Shown one piece after another: positions 10,156 through 18,565 of a stretch of DNA of 64,000 bases. The position numbers and the translations under genes were made by a program. The stretch spans positions 23,537 through 87,536 of the forward strand of contig NZ_LMGY01000004.1 in NCBI RefSeq assembly GCF_001427585.1, read 5' to 3'. Each line of letters begins with the position of its first letter. Within the stretch, counting starts at the first letter, position 1. The notes below the pieces were generated by a model, which did no database searches, had not been told where the DNA came from, and saw nothing but the letters and a program-made list of their open reading frames with translations. This DNA comes from Pseudoxanthomonas sp. Root630. GTDB lineage: Bacteria; Pseudomonadota; Gammaproteobacteria; Xanthomonadales; Xanthomonadaceae.

Positions 10156-10881
10156 TCAAGGGGTCAGGGGGGCGCCAACCTGGAAGGTGCCCACAAAGCG
10201 GTAACGAGATGCCGGGTGAATCAACCGCACAAAGCTGGCCACCTGTCCGCGCGACCACGTACGTCGGGTCAGCACCAGCAACGGATCGCCTTCGTTGATC
10301 TTCAGTTGCGCGGCCAGACGCTTGCTTGCCGTCTCGGCTTCGATCACATGTTCGGCGCGCTCCAGCGGCGCAACACGCATCAGGTACTGGTGCGGAATCT
10401 CGGTGTGGAAATCGATGTCCAGGTAATCCGGCGCCACGCTGGGTTGCACGAAGCGATCCTCCAACTGCACCGGCTTGTCATCGCTGTGGTGGAGCAGGCG
10501 ACTGTGGAACAGCTCCGTACCGGGTATCAGGCCGAAGTTGGTCGTCACACTGGAGCGCGCCTCGACCGTCTCGCAGATCAGCACTTGGACCGAGTGTGTC
10601 TGGCCGCGTGACTGAATCTCTTCGCGAATATTGCGCACCTCGAACATCGCCGATTCGGCCTTGGGGCCGGCGACGAACGTGCCGACGCCTTGCACCCGGG
10701 TCAGTACGCCGGCATCGGTCAACTCGCGCAGCGCTCGATTCACTGTCATGCGAGACAAGCCAAACTTGGCCGTCAGTTCGTTCTCGCTGGGGACGCGACT
10801 GCGCGCGGGCCAGTCGCCGTTGGTGATGTGACGCAGGATGAAGTGCTTGAGCTTCTGGTAGTGCGGCTTGGGTTCGTCCAT
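10156..10881 (-). CDS. hutC: Histidine utilization repressor, GntR/HutC family
   Basis: A 241-residue repressor. The N-terminal winged helix (~6-75; [20 protein letters not shown] is the recognition region) is typical of GntR proteins, and the C-terminal UTRA domain (~95-235) binds the effector. In characterised HutC proteins the effector is urocanate, which releases DNA and induces hut; that is family knowledge. It is first in the minus-strand operon. A TGTCTATACA palindrome lies 16 bases upstream of its ATG and matches the known HutC operator pattern, so autoregulation is expected. Confidence 0.94.
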   Translation of the reverse strand: MDEPKPHYQKLKHFILRHITNGDWPARSRVPSENELTAKFGLSRMTVNRALRELTDAGVLTRVQGVGTFVAGPKAESAMFEVRNIREEIQSRGQTHSVQVLICETVEARSSVTTNFGLIPGTELFHSRLLHHSDDKPVQLEDRFVQPSVAPDYLDIDFHTEIPHQYLMRVAPLERAEHVIEAETASKRLAAQLKINEGDPLLVLTRRTWSRGQVASFVRLIHPASRYRFVGTFQVGAPLTP

Positions 10882-10896
10882 GGCCCAAGCATTACA

Positions 10897-10906
10897 TGTC
10901 TATACA
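10897..10906. promoter_or_regulatory. HutC-type operator, hutC-proximal
   Basis: The sequence TGTCTATACA (TGTATAGACA on the other strand) is a near-perfect dyad and resembles the TGTATAGACA core known for HutC operators in Pseudomonas. It sits 16 bases upstream of the hutC start, where binding would block the hut promoter. Confidence 0.7.
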
Positions 10907-10978
10907 ACCAGTCCAACCACTTTCGATGCTGTGCTGCACAAGCAGTTGACACTAAGAATTTCCTCGTGTTATTGCTGT

Positions 10979-10988
10979 GGTATAGACA
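10979..10988. promoter_or_regulatory. Second HutC-type operator, CopL-proximal
   Basis: GGTATAGACA matches the first site in 9 of 10 positions and lies 82 bases from it, on the side of the divergent plus-strand gene at 11012. A TTGACA hexamer at 10946-10951 with weak -10 candidates downstream suggests a plus-strand promoter that this site would overlap or follow. Confidence 0.5.
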
Positions 10989-11011
10989 ACCTGCGGGTTC
11001 GCCACACGCTC

Positions 11012-11431
11012 ATGCCGTCGCTTCGCGTGCTACTGCGTATGTTCCTGATCCTCGTGCTCTGCGCGGATGGGATCCTTAGCGCGCAGGCCACTACGCGGAT
11101 GGCCGTGCGACACATTCCTCCCCCAGGCGCGGTGAATGGCACCCACTCGGTGCATGGCGGCGCGCGTGTCAATGAACGCGCCAAGATTAGTAACGATTGC
11201 AACAAAATTCTTCCCGGCGGCAAGCAAGCCGGGCAGGGTGATCAGAACGATCATCAGTGCGACTGCAGCACCACCTCCTGCGACTGCAGCTGTGTGCTCA
11301 CCTTTTTCGCCGGGCGTGTGCCGGTCATCTTTGCCGCCCGGCACGCCCTGACGAGCACCTACCTACCTACGCCCGAGTTGCCGCCGCTGCGACGACAGGT
11401 ATCCCGGCTGTTCCGACCTCCCATCGGCTAA
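11012..11431 (+). CDS. CopL-like secreted metal-binding protein
   Basis: A 139-residue protein. The start at 11012 gives a signal peptide (SLRVLLRMFLILVLCADGILSAQA). The middle has a Cys-rich stretch, CDCSTTSCDCSCV, and His residues; the C-terminus ends in RLFRPPIG, resembling the tail of CopL-family metal-binding regulatory proteins of xanthomonads. The family is recognised from this overall pattern, not from a unique motif, so the call is moderate. CopL is normally found upstream of copAB; here it lies instead upstream of a TonB receptor, next to hutC and beside a HutC-type operator. It could sense or buffer copper for the uptake cluster (inference). Confidence 0.6.
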   Translation: MPSLRVLLRMFLILVLCADGILSAQATTRMAVRHIPPPGAVNGTHSVHGGARVNERAKISNDCNKILPGGKQAGQGDQNDHQCDCSTTSCDCSCVLTFFAGRVPVIFAARHALTSTYLPTPELPPLRRQVSRLFRPPIG

Positions 11432-11440
11432 TGCTGCTTG

Positions 11441-11459
11441 GTCGCCATTGATTGGCGAC
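11441..11459 (+). other. Hairpin between copL-like gene and TonB receptor
   Basis: A perfect 7-base stem (GTCGCCA / TGGCGAC) with a 5-base TTGAT loop. No T-run follows, so it is more likely a processing or leader hairpin than a terminator. Confidence 0.35.
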
Positions 11460-11548
11460 GTCTACGCACGCCCTGATGTCGCATAGGCCCCCACGTCTGG
11501 GGCACCAGGGTCATACGCATGCATTGCCCTTCGGGGGAGAGAGAACCC

Positions 11549-14269
11549 ATGTACTTCAAGCGCAATCCTTTGGCGGTATCCGTCGGTGCCCTTTTGTGCG
11601 CCGGTTTTTCCACGGTGGCTCTGGCTCAGCAGGCTGAACAGGGCGCGACGAGCGAGTCGGCCAAGACGCTGGACACCGTCCAGGTCACCGGCAGCCACAT
11701 CAAGCGACTGCAACTCTCCGGTGTTGGTCCGGTCAGCGTGGTTGATGCCGAAGCCATCGAGCGCTCCGGCGCCACTTCGGTGGAGACGCTGCTGCAGCGC
11801 CTGCCGGCGTCGGCCGGCTTTGCCGGCAGCCAGTCCAACGCCTACTGGGCCGAGAACGGCTACGGCACTACTCAGGTCAATCTGCGCGGCCTGGGCATTA
11901 ACCGCACGCTGGTTCTGCTCAATGGTCGTCGTGTGGTCAATGGTGGCACCGGTGCCAACAGCTCGGTGGACCTGAACATCATCCCGGTAGCGCTGATCGA
12001 GCGGATCGAGGTCCTCAAGGATGGTGCCTCAGCCATCTACGGTGCCGATGCCGTGGCGGGCGTGGTGAACATCATCACCAAGAAGAACTACGACGGTGCC
12101 GAGGCGGCAGTGCGTTATGGACAGACCTTCGAAAGTGATGGCGAAGAAAAGTCGTTCGATTTCGCCTGGGGCATTACGTCAGACCGCGGCTCGTTGATGG
12201 CCGGCATCAACTACTCGGAGACCGGCACGGTCAACATGGCCTCACGCGCACCGTGCGGCTTGGGTGAGGTCGACGGGCAACTCGAATGTGTGGGCAGCTC
12301 GGCCACCATCGGTGGTCGCGCATTGCTAGCCGACGGCTCGCGCGTGAACTTCAATCAGGATCCCAATGGTGACGGGGATTTCTATGAACCGTATTCGGCA
12401 GCCAAACATAACTACAACGGCAATCCCTATCTCAATGCCGTCAATCCGATCAAGCGTTTGAGCTTCAGCCTATTCGGCGACAGCACGGTGAATGAAACCA
12501 CGCGCGTGTTCACCGAGTTGATGTTCACCAACCGCCAGTCCGACCAGTTGGCCACGCCCGGCAGCTTGGGTGTCTATCGCCCGATCAACATTGCGGCCAG
12601 TCACCCGACCAATCCGACCGGACAGGACCTGCTGCTGCAGCGCCGCCGTCTGGAAGAGGCCGGTCCGCGCGAGTTCTTCCAGGAGACCAATACCTTCCGC
12701 GTGGTCGCGGGCATCGAAGGCCAACTCGGCATGAACTGGGACTGGTCGGCCGCGCTGAACTGGGGCCGCAACACCGGTGTGGATGGCTCGACCAATGTGG
12801 CCAATCTGGACCGGGTGGATGACACGCTCAACACCGCGCTGTGCAGCAACACCCCCGGTGCCGCGATTCCGTGCGGTGACTACCTCGGCTACGGCGATCT
12901 GACCCCCGAGGTCCTCAACTACATCCTTTTCAGGACGCGCGACAACGGCGGCAACGACCAGAAGAGCTTCACGGCCAACATCAGCGGCCAGCTCTTCGAG
13001 ATGCCGGCCGGCTGGGTGGGCTTTGCCTCGGGCATCGAGGTCCGCAAGGAGCGTGGTTGGCGTGATCCCGATCCGCTGACGGTGCTGGGCATTGCCAACA
13101 CGAATCAACAGGATCCGATCGCCGGTGAGTACACGGCCAAGGAAGCCTTCGCCGAGTTTGCCGTGCCGCTGCTGCAGGACAGCGTGATCGCCGAGAGCCT
13201 GACGCTCAATGCCGCCGTGCGCTACTCCGACTACGACCTGTTCGGGGAAGACGTGAACTACAAGGTAGGCCTGGATTGGCAGATCGTGCCGTCCTTGAAA
13301 GTGCGCGCCAACTACGCCACGGCTTTCCGCATCCCCAACATCCCCGAGTTGTTTGGCGGCGTGGCCGAAGGCAACCTGACCACGACCGATCCCTGTAGCG
13401 GCTGGAGTAGCTTGCCGGCTGATTCGGTAGTGCGTCAAAACTGCCAGTCGTACGGTGTGCCGGCAGGTTACGTGCAGCCGGGCAACACGATCCTCACCAC
13501 CTCTGGCGGCAATCCTAACCTGGAGCCGGAAGATGCCAAGTCCCTGACCGTGGGTGCGGTCTGGACCCCGAGCTTCCTGCCGGGACTGACGCTGACGGTG
13601 GACTACTTCAACATCAAGATCGACAACGCCATCCAGCGCATCGATGGCTCAACCAAGCTGTCGATCTGCTACAACACCCCGGGCTTGGCGCATCCGTTCT
13701 GCGGCAATGACAACTTCACCCGCAACCCGATCACCGGTGAAGTGGACTTCCTGTCGTCCCAGCCGGTCAATGCCGCCAATGAGCGGGTACGGGGCATCGA
13801 CCTGGGCGGTCTGTACGAGTTCGCGGTCGCTGGGTTCGATTCGACTCTGAGTGTGGATGTGTCCTACCTGGACCAGTACGACGTGCGGCCGTTCCCGGGC
13901 GCGGAGGTGATCGAGTACGCCGGCAAGATCACCGGTGGCCGTGGCAGCTTCACTCACTGGCGCGCCTTGACCTCGCTGACGATGGAGCGCGAAGCCTGGT
14001 CCGGCTCATACAGCTTGCAGTACATCGGCAAGGCGGATGACATCAACGCCAGCCCCGGCGACATTGGCGATCATGCCCCCAGCGTGACCTACCACAATGT
14101 CCAGCTCAAGTACGCACCGAACAAGACCTTCGATGTGTCCTTCGGCATCGACAACCTGTACGACAAGAAAGCCCCGTTCATCCAGAGCTACACCGACGCC
14201 AATACCGACACGATGACGTATGACCTGCTGGGTCGTCGTTGGTATGCACGCGTGGGTTACCACTGGTAA
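11549..14269 (+). CDS. TonB-dependent outer-membrane receptor without signalling domain
   Basis: A 906-residue receptor. The start at 11549 has a GGGGGAGAGA ribosome site and yields a signal peptide ending near ALAQQ. The plug domain starts around residue 37 (DTVQVTGSHIKR), with the plug motifs GLGINRTLVLLNGRRVVNGG and ILKDGASAIYGADAVAGV. The barrel runs to the last residue, an aromatic W (RVGYHW). There is no STN domain, unlike the paralogue at 18566, with which it shares long identical stretches. Substrate is unknown; the neighbouring PepSY reductases suggest a metal chelate (inference). Confidence 0.93.
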   Translation: MYFKRNPLAVSVGALLCAGFSTVALAQQAEQGATSESAKTLDTVQVTGSHIKRLQLSGVGPVSVVDAEAIERSGATSVETLLQRLPASAGFAGSQSNAYWAENGYGTTQVNLRGLGINRTLVLLNGRRVVNGGTGANSSVDLNIIPVALIERIEVLKDGASAIYGADAVAGVVNIITKKNYDGAEAAVRYGQTFESDGEEKSFDFAWGITSDRGSLMAGINYSETGTVNMASRAPCGLGEVDGQLECVGSSATIGGRALLADGSRVNFNQDPNGDGDFYEPYSAAKHNYNGNPYLNAVNPIKRLSFSLFGDSTVNETTRVFTELMFTNRQSDQLATPGSLGVYRPINIAASHPTNPTGQDLLLQRRRLEEAGPREFFQETNTFRVVAGIEGQLGMNWDWSAALNWGRNTGVDGSTNVANLDRVDDTLNTALCSNTPGAAIPCGDYLGYGDLTPEVLNYILFRTRDNGGNDQKSFTANISGQLFEMPAGWVGFASGIEVRKERGWRDPDPLTVLGIANTNQQDPIAGEYTAKEAFAEFAVPLLQDSVIAESLTLNAAVRYSDYDLFGEDVNYKVGLDWQIVPSLKVRANYATAFRIPNIPELFGGVAEGNLTTTDPCSGWSSLPADSVVRQNCQSYGVPAGYVQPGNTILTTSGGNPNLEPEDAKSLTVGAVWTPSFLPGLTLTVDYFNIKIDNAIQRIDGSTKLSICYNTPGLAHPFCGNDNFTRNPITGEVDFLSSQPVNAANERVRGIDLGGLYEFAVAGFDSTLSVDVSYLDQYDVRPFPGAEVIEYAGKITGGRGSFTHWRALTSLTMEREAWSGSYSLQYIGKADDINASPGDIGDHAPSVTYHNVQLKYAPNKTFDVSFGIDNLYDKKAPFIQSYTDANTDTMTYDLLGRRWYARVGYHW

Positions 14270-14337
14270 GGCCCGCTTCACCTGTCCCCGTCCGTGTGAC
14301 GGGGGCAGGTGTCGTCTTCCTGTCGAACGAGATCACT

Positions 14338-15027
14338 ATGAAATCGGCTTTCTGGGCGCGTAAGGCCCACAAATGGATTGGCCTGATCATCGGCGTGCAA
14401 GCGCTGCTGTGGATGATCAGCGGCGTTTACATGACGGTCATTTCCCTGGACATCATCCATGGCGATCACCTGGCCCATGCGCATCAGCAACCGCTGGTAG
14501 CACCCACACACTTGTCAGGTGAGGAACTGCAACGCCGCTACCCGGGCATGACCCAGGTCAAGCTCAAGCGCCTGCTAGAGCGGGATGTCTATGAGATCCA
14601 TGCCCGCGATCAGGTGTACTTGCTGGACGCCACGACGGGGGAGGTGCTCTCCCCAGGTGATCAGCAGATGGCGATCGCCTTGGCAAAAGATGTCTATCAA
14701 GGCCAGGCACCCGTAGCTCGGGTCGAGTGGGTTACCCAGGCGCCGCAAGAAGTGGCCACCCGCCCGGTTCCCATGTGGGCGGTGCACTACGCCGATGCCG
14801 GTGAAACCACCCTGTATTTCTCGCCCTACAGCGGCGAGTTACTGGCGCGGCGGCACAGCCTGTGGCGCTGGTTCGATTTCCTGTGGATGTTCCACATCAT
14901 GGACTACGAGGCCCGTTCGGACGTCAACAACACCTTGTTGCGCGTGGCCTCGGCGGTTGGCTTGGTGTTCGTGCTCAGTGGTGCTTGGTTGCTGTTCTAC
15001 AGCTTTCGCAGGAGGGCCGCAGCATGA
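14338..15027 (+). CDS. PepSY-associated membrane protein (reductase partner)
   Basis: A 229-residue inner-membrane protein. The N-terminal membrane segment carries a conserved His (RKAHKWIGLIIGVQ), and a second segment is preceded by FDFLWMFHIMDYEAR with another His. A final segment (GLVFVLSGAWLLFYSF) closes the protein. The periplasmic loop contains PepSY-like repeats. In FoxB/PiuB-type PepSY proteins such His residues bind haem b and the proteins reduce siderophore iron; that role is inferred here. The start at 14338 gives a sensible N-terminus; the gene overlaps the next by 4 bases (ATGA). Confidence 0.8.
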   Translation: MKSAFWARKAHKWIGLIIGVQALLWMISGVYMTVISLDIIHGDHLAHAHQQPLVAPTHLSGEELQRRYPGMTQVKLKRLLERDVYEIHARDQVYLLDATTGEVLSPGDQQMAIALAKDVYQGQAPVARVEWVTQAPQEVATRPVPMWAVHYADAGETTLYFSPYSGELLARRHSLWRWFDFLWMFHIMDYEARSDVNNTLLRVASAVGLVFVLSGAWLLFYSFRRRAAA

Positions 15028-16850
15028 CGCCCTGGATGAGAACGCTGCACAAATGGGTCGGCTTGATCATCGGCCTGCAGTTGCTGCTTTGGATGGCCAG
15101 TGGCGTGATGATGAGCTGGCTGGACCACGATCAGGTACAGGGCCATGAGTTCCAGGCCCACGAGCATGCGGCCCATGAGTGGCCTGCCAATGCCCGCTCG
15201 CCGGCCAGCTTTCTGGGTGGCAACAAGAAAATCAGCCGCGTGAGTTCGGGCTGGCTGTTGGACACGCCGGTGTACCAATTGGCCGATGCGCAAGGTATCA
15301 CCTTGGCCAACGCCGTTACGGGCCAGCCGATCTCCTTGGATTCGGCCTGGGCCACGCGCCTGGCCCAAGCTTCCTACACCGGACCTGGGACCCTGAAAGC
15401 GCCGCGCCTGTTGGAGTGGAGTGGTGAGGTGCGCGATCACGAAGGGCGGCTGTGGCGCGTGGATACCGACGATGGTCAGGACACCACGGTGTACCTGTCT
15501 GCCCAGACGGGCGAAGTGCTCTACCACCGCAACAAGACCTGGCGTCTGTTCGATGTGTTCTGGATGTTGCACATCATGGACTACACCGGGCGCAAGAACT
15601 TCAACAACCCGCTGGTGGTCACGGCCGCAATCGGCGGTCTGTGGTTGGCCCTGACCGGCATCTGGCTGCTGTTTGCCAGCTTCCATTGGAGCGAGTTCGT
15701 GCCGCGCCGCTGGCGTCCGGCCCGCGAGTTGTCGGTATTCGGTCCGGATGGGACACGGCTGCGCACCGTACGAGCGTCGGCAGGCGACAACGTCTACGTC
15801 TCGCTGGCACGCGAGGGCGTGCAACTGCCTTCCAACTGTGGAGGAGGGCAGAGCTGTGGTCTGTGCGAGGTGCGCTTCCGCGGCGTGGCGCCCAAAGCTA
15901 CCGCGGCCGATCGCGCCCACTTGGGTGCCAGCAAGGTCAAGATGGGCTATCGCCTGGCCTGCAACTTGGCCGTGACGGAAGATACCGATGTCGAGGTGGC
16001 TGGCGGGGCCAGCCTGTGGACCGAGTATGGCGCCACCGTGGAACAGGTCACGGCGGTGACGCCTTTCCTGCGCGAGATCGTGCTCAAGCCCGACGAGGCC
16101 CCCGGTCCTGAATATCAACCTGGCGCTTATTTGCAGGTGCATGTGCCCAACTACGAGGTACCGGTGAACAAGCTCGTGCGGCCCGAGCACCACCATCAGG
16201 AGTGGGCGGGCGTGGACCTGCCCGAGAAGTTGGTCAACCGCGAACCGGTCCGTCGGGCGTATTCGCTTGCTTTGCCTGTCGATCAGGCACAGGGGCGACT
16301 GACCTTGCTGGCCCGCTTCAGTCCTGGACGATCGGACAAGAAACGCCATCCTCCTGGCAGGGGCTCGACCTACCTGTATACGCTCTCGCCCGGGGATCGG
16401 GTCTGCTTCAGCGGCCCCTTCGGCGACTTTGCGCTCAAGCCTCACGGACGGGAGAAAGTGTTCATCGGCGGCGGCGCTGGCATGGCCCCGCTGCGCGCGA
16501 TGATTCGGACGCTGTTGGCGGGGCAGGGCGTTGAGCGGATCCACTTCTGGTATGGGGCGCGCAGTCTCAAGGAAGCGCCCTACATCGAGGAGATGGAGCG
16601 CCTGGCCCAACAGCACGACAACTTCAGCTGGCACTTGGTGCTGTCGGATGAAGCGCAGAACGACGATGCGCTATTGCGGGGCCTGGTGCATGAGGTAGCG
16701 CATGACCGCCTGCTCAAGGCTCATCAGGCTTTGGCCGATTGCGAGTTCTACCTGTGCGGACCGCCAGCCATGCTTAAGGCCACACGCGAGCTGCTGACTC
16801 GGCTGGGTGTACCCGACAGCCAGGTGGCCTTCGACGACTTCAAGATCTGA
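15024..16850 (+). CDS. PepSY membrane domain fused to NqrF-like 2Fe-2S/FAD/NAD(P)H reductase
   Basis: A 608-residue fusion. Residues 1-220 repeat the architecture of the previous gene: TLHKWVGLIIG, a periplasmic PepSY loop with several His residues, FDVFWMLHIMDY and a last membrane helix. Residues ~235-320 are a plant-type ferredoxin domain with the cluster ligands C272, C278 and C281 in CGGGQSCGLC, plus a fourth Cys in RLACNL. The rest is a ferredoxin-NADP reductase fold: RRAYSLALP (FAD), FIGGGAGMAPLRAM and FYLCGPPAML (NAD(P)H). The cytoplasmic half resembles NqrF. The protein probably passes electrons from NAD(P)H across the membrane to haem and a periplasmic metal complex (inference). Its GGAGGG ribosome site lies inside the preceding gene. 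Confidence 0.88.
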   Translation: MTPWMRTLHKWVGLIIGLQLLLWMASGVMMSWLDHDQVQGHEFQAHEHAAHEWPANARSPASFLGGNKKISRVSSGWLLDTPVYQLADAQGITLANAVTGQPISLDSAWATRLAQASYTGPGTLKAPRLLEWSGEVRDHEGRLWRVDTDDGQDTTVYLSAQTGEVLYHRNKTWRLFDVFWMLHIMDYTGRKNFNNPLVVTAAIGGLWLALTGIWLLFASFHWSEFVPRRWRPARELSVFGPDGTRLRTVRASAGDNVYVSLAREGVQLPSNCGGGQSCGLCEVRFRGVAPKATAADRAHLGASKVKMGYRLACNLAVTEDTDVEVAGGASLWTEYGATVEQVTAVTPFLREIVLKPDEAPGPEYQPGAYLQVHVPNYEVPVNKLVRPEHHHQEWAGVDLPEKLVNREPVRRAYSLALPVDQAQGRLTLLARFSPGRSDKKRHPPGRGSTYLYTLSPGDRVCFSGPFGDFALKPHGREKVFIGGGAGMAPLRAMIRTLLAGQGVERIHFWYGARSLKEAPYIEEMERLAQQHDNFSWHLVLSDEAQNDDALLRGLVHEVAHDRLLKAHQALADCEFYLCGPPAMLKATRELLTRLGVPDSQVAFDDFKI

Positions 16851-16965
16851 GGCAGTCCCGCCGGCCGAACGTGCCGGCGGGGTGAGGCGTACCGGATTTT
16901 TCCCATGCACTCGTCCCAGTGATTGGACGTGCTTGAGCCTGCCTGATGAATCAGCGAGTACCCCG

Positions 16966-17529
16966 GTGACCACGGCGCTGGATGAGTGGTTCATATCCCA
17001 TGTCCTGCCCCTGGAAGGCTTGATCCATGCCTTCCTGCGCCGGCATGGACATGAGGACAGCGAGATTCCTGATCTTAGGCAGGAGGCTTACGCACGCATC
17101 TATGAAGCCGCGCGACGGGGCTTGCCCGCGCAGACCAAGCCCTTTGTCATGACCACCGTACGTAACCTGCTCATCGATCGTATTCGCCGCTCTCGCATCG
17201 TATCCATTGAAGCGATGGCCGATGTGGAGCAGGCGGTCATGCAAAGCGATGAGGTCACGCCGGAGCGACACTTAGGCGCTCGTGATGAACTGCGCCGCTT
17301 GCAGCAAGGCTTGCAGAAACTGCCCCACAAATGTCGACAGATCGTGGAACTTCGCAAGATCTACGGCCTATCCCAGCGCGAAGTGGCCGGACGGTTAGGG
17401 ATCGCCGAAGATACGGTGGAGCGTCAGACCCTGTTGGGCATGCGGGCCTTGGCCGACTTCATGCTCGGCGGTACCGGCAAGATTCAGCGTCCGTCACGGC
17501 GCTTCAACAAGGAACGTTCGCAGCCATGA
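16966..17529 (+). CDS. ECF RNA polymerase sigma factor (FecI-like)
   Basis: A 187-residue sigma-70 factor with region 2 (~10-75; DLRQEAYARIYEAA, TTVRNLLIDRIRRSR) and region 4 (~115-175; LPHKCRQIVELRKIYGLSQREVA). The start is not certain: GTG at 16966 is chosen because it begins just before the conserved N-terminus; the frame is open upstream to the previous gene and a TTG at 16933 is possible. The stop overlaps the FecR start (ATGA), the usual arrangement for a sigma/anti-sigma pair. It should be released by the STN-bearing receptor at 18566 through FecR and activate its receptor genes (family knowledge). Confidence 0.88.
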   Translation: MTTALDEWFISHVLPLEGLIHAFLRRHGHEDSEIPDLRQEAYARIYEAARRGLPAQTKPFVMTTVRNLLIDRIRRSRIVSIEAMADVEQAVMQSDEVTPERHLGARDELRRLQQGLQKLPHKCRQIVELRKIYGLSQREVAGRLGIAEDTVERQTLLGMRALADFMLGGTGKIQRPSRRFNKERSQP

Positions 17530-18467
17530 GCCCACACAAGGACATCGAACAGGTCGCGGCGCAATGGATCAACCGTGCCGAGTCCCCGCAATGGACTGCA
17601 CAGGACCAGATGCAGCTGCAAGCCTGGCTGGAACAGGACACCGCCCATCGTGTGGCCTGGCTTCGTTTGAAGTCGGTGTGGACGCGCGCAGACCGGTTGG
17701 CGGCGGTACGCGCCGTGCAGCCGCCACGCATACACCGTTGGCGAGAGCCGATGCGCTGGGCCATTGCCGCCAGTGTTGCCATGCTGGCGGTGCTGTTCAC
17801 CCTCACGGGGTGGGGCCCTGGCACGCGCTACAGCACCGAGGTTGGCGGCCGGGAGGTGATCGCCCTGTCGGACGGTTCCCGCCTGGAGCTCAACACGCAC
17901 ACGCAGCTGCGCGCGCAGGTGGACCCCTCGCTGCGCCACGTGTGGCTGGACAAGGGCGAGGCATTTTTTGATGTGAAGCCCGATCCCGCGCACCCGTTCG
18001 TCATCCACGCCGGCGAGCATCGTGTCGTGGTATTGGGAACAAAGTTCTCGGTCAGGCAGGAACGCGAACGCCTGGAAGTGGCCGTGCTGGAAGGCAAGGT
18101 GCGCGTTGAGCCGCTGGTGGCCAAACCGGGACGGCCGCCGGTGATCGTGCAGGGCGGGGGGCTGCTGTATAGCAAGCCGGCGGGCACGCTGGTGGCGGTC
18201 AACGCCCAGGACAAGGTGCGCCGGTCCTTGAGCTGGCGCCATGGCACCCTGGAGTTCGATCAAACCACGTTGGCGGATGTGGCGGCCCAGTTCAATCGCT
18301 ACAACGATAAGCAGTTGGTACTGATGGATCCGGAAACGGCCCACATGCGTGTGGGCGGCAGTTTCGATGCCACAGGTGTGGATGCCTTCGCACGTCTGCT
18401 GGCCACCGGCTTCAACCTGCGCGTGGAGACGCAGGGTGATCAGATTCGCGTGTCCCAACCGCACTGA
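17526..18467 (+). CDS. FecR family sigma regulator
   Basis: A 313-residue inner-membrane protein. Residues ~8-55 form the DUF4880 cytoplasmic domain (AAQWINRAESPQWTAQDQ) that contacts the sigma factor; one membrane segment lies at ~78-97 (IAASVAMLAVLFTLTGWG). The periplasmic FecR domain (~105-205) includes ALSDGSRLELNTHT and VLEGKVRVEP, followed by a DUF4974/STN-like C-terminal part. It overlaps the sigma gene by 4 bases. It relays the state of the receptor plug to the sigma factor. Confidence 0.93.
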   Translation: MSPHKDIEQVAAQWINRAESPQWTAQDQMQLQAWLEQDTAHRVAWLRLKSVWTRADRLAAVRAVQPPRIHRWREPMRWAIAASVAMLAVLFTLTGWGPGTRYSTEVGGREVIALSDGSRLELNTHTQLRAQVDPSLRHVWLDKGEAFFDVKPDPAHPFVIHAGEHRVVVLGTKFSVRQERERLEVAVLEGKVRVEPLVAKPGRPPVIVQGGGLLYSKPAGTLVAVNAQDKVRRSLSWRHGTLEFDQTTLADVAAQFNRYNDKQLVLMDPETAHMRVGGSFDATGVDAFARLLATGFNLRVETQGDQIRVSQPH

Positions 18468-18565
18468 GACGCCAGCAGACATCAATCTGAAATATTTCAT
18501 ACCGGAAGCGTGCCGTCCTCTCGTCACAGATATCAGGCCGATTCGCGCCGACCTGGGGAAAATGC

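Noticed and set aside
14997..16634. 545-codon open frame opposite the PepSY/NqrF fusion
   Set aside because: Antisense shadow; the plus-strand protein has all cofactor motifs.
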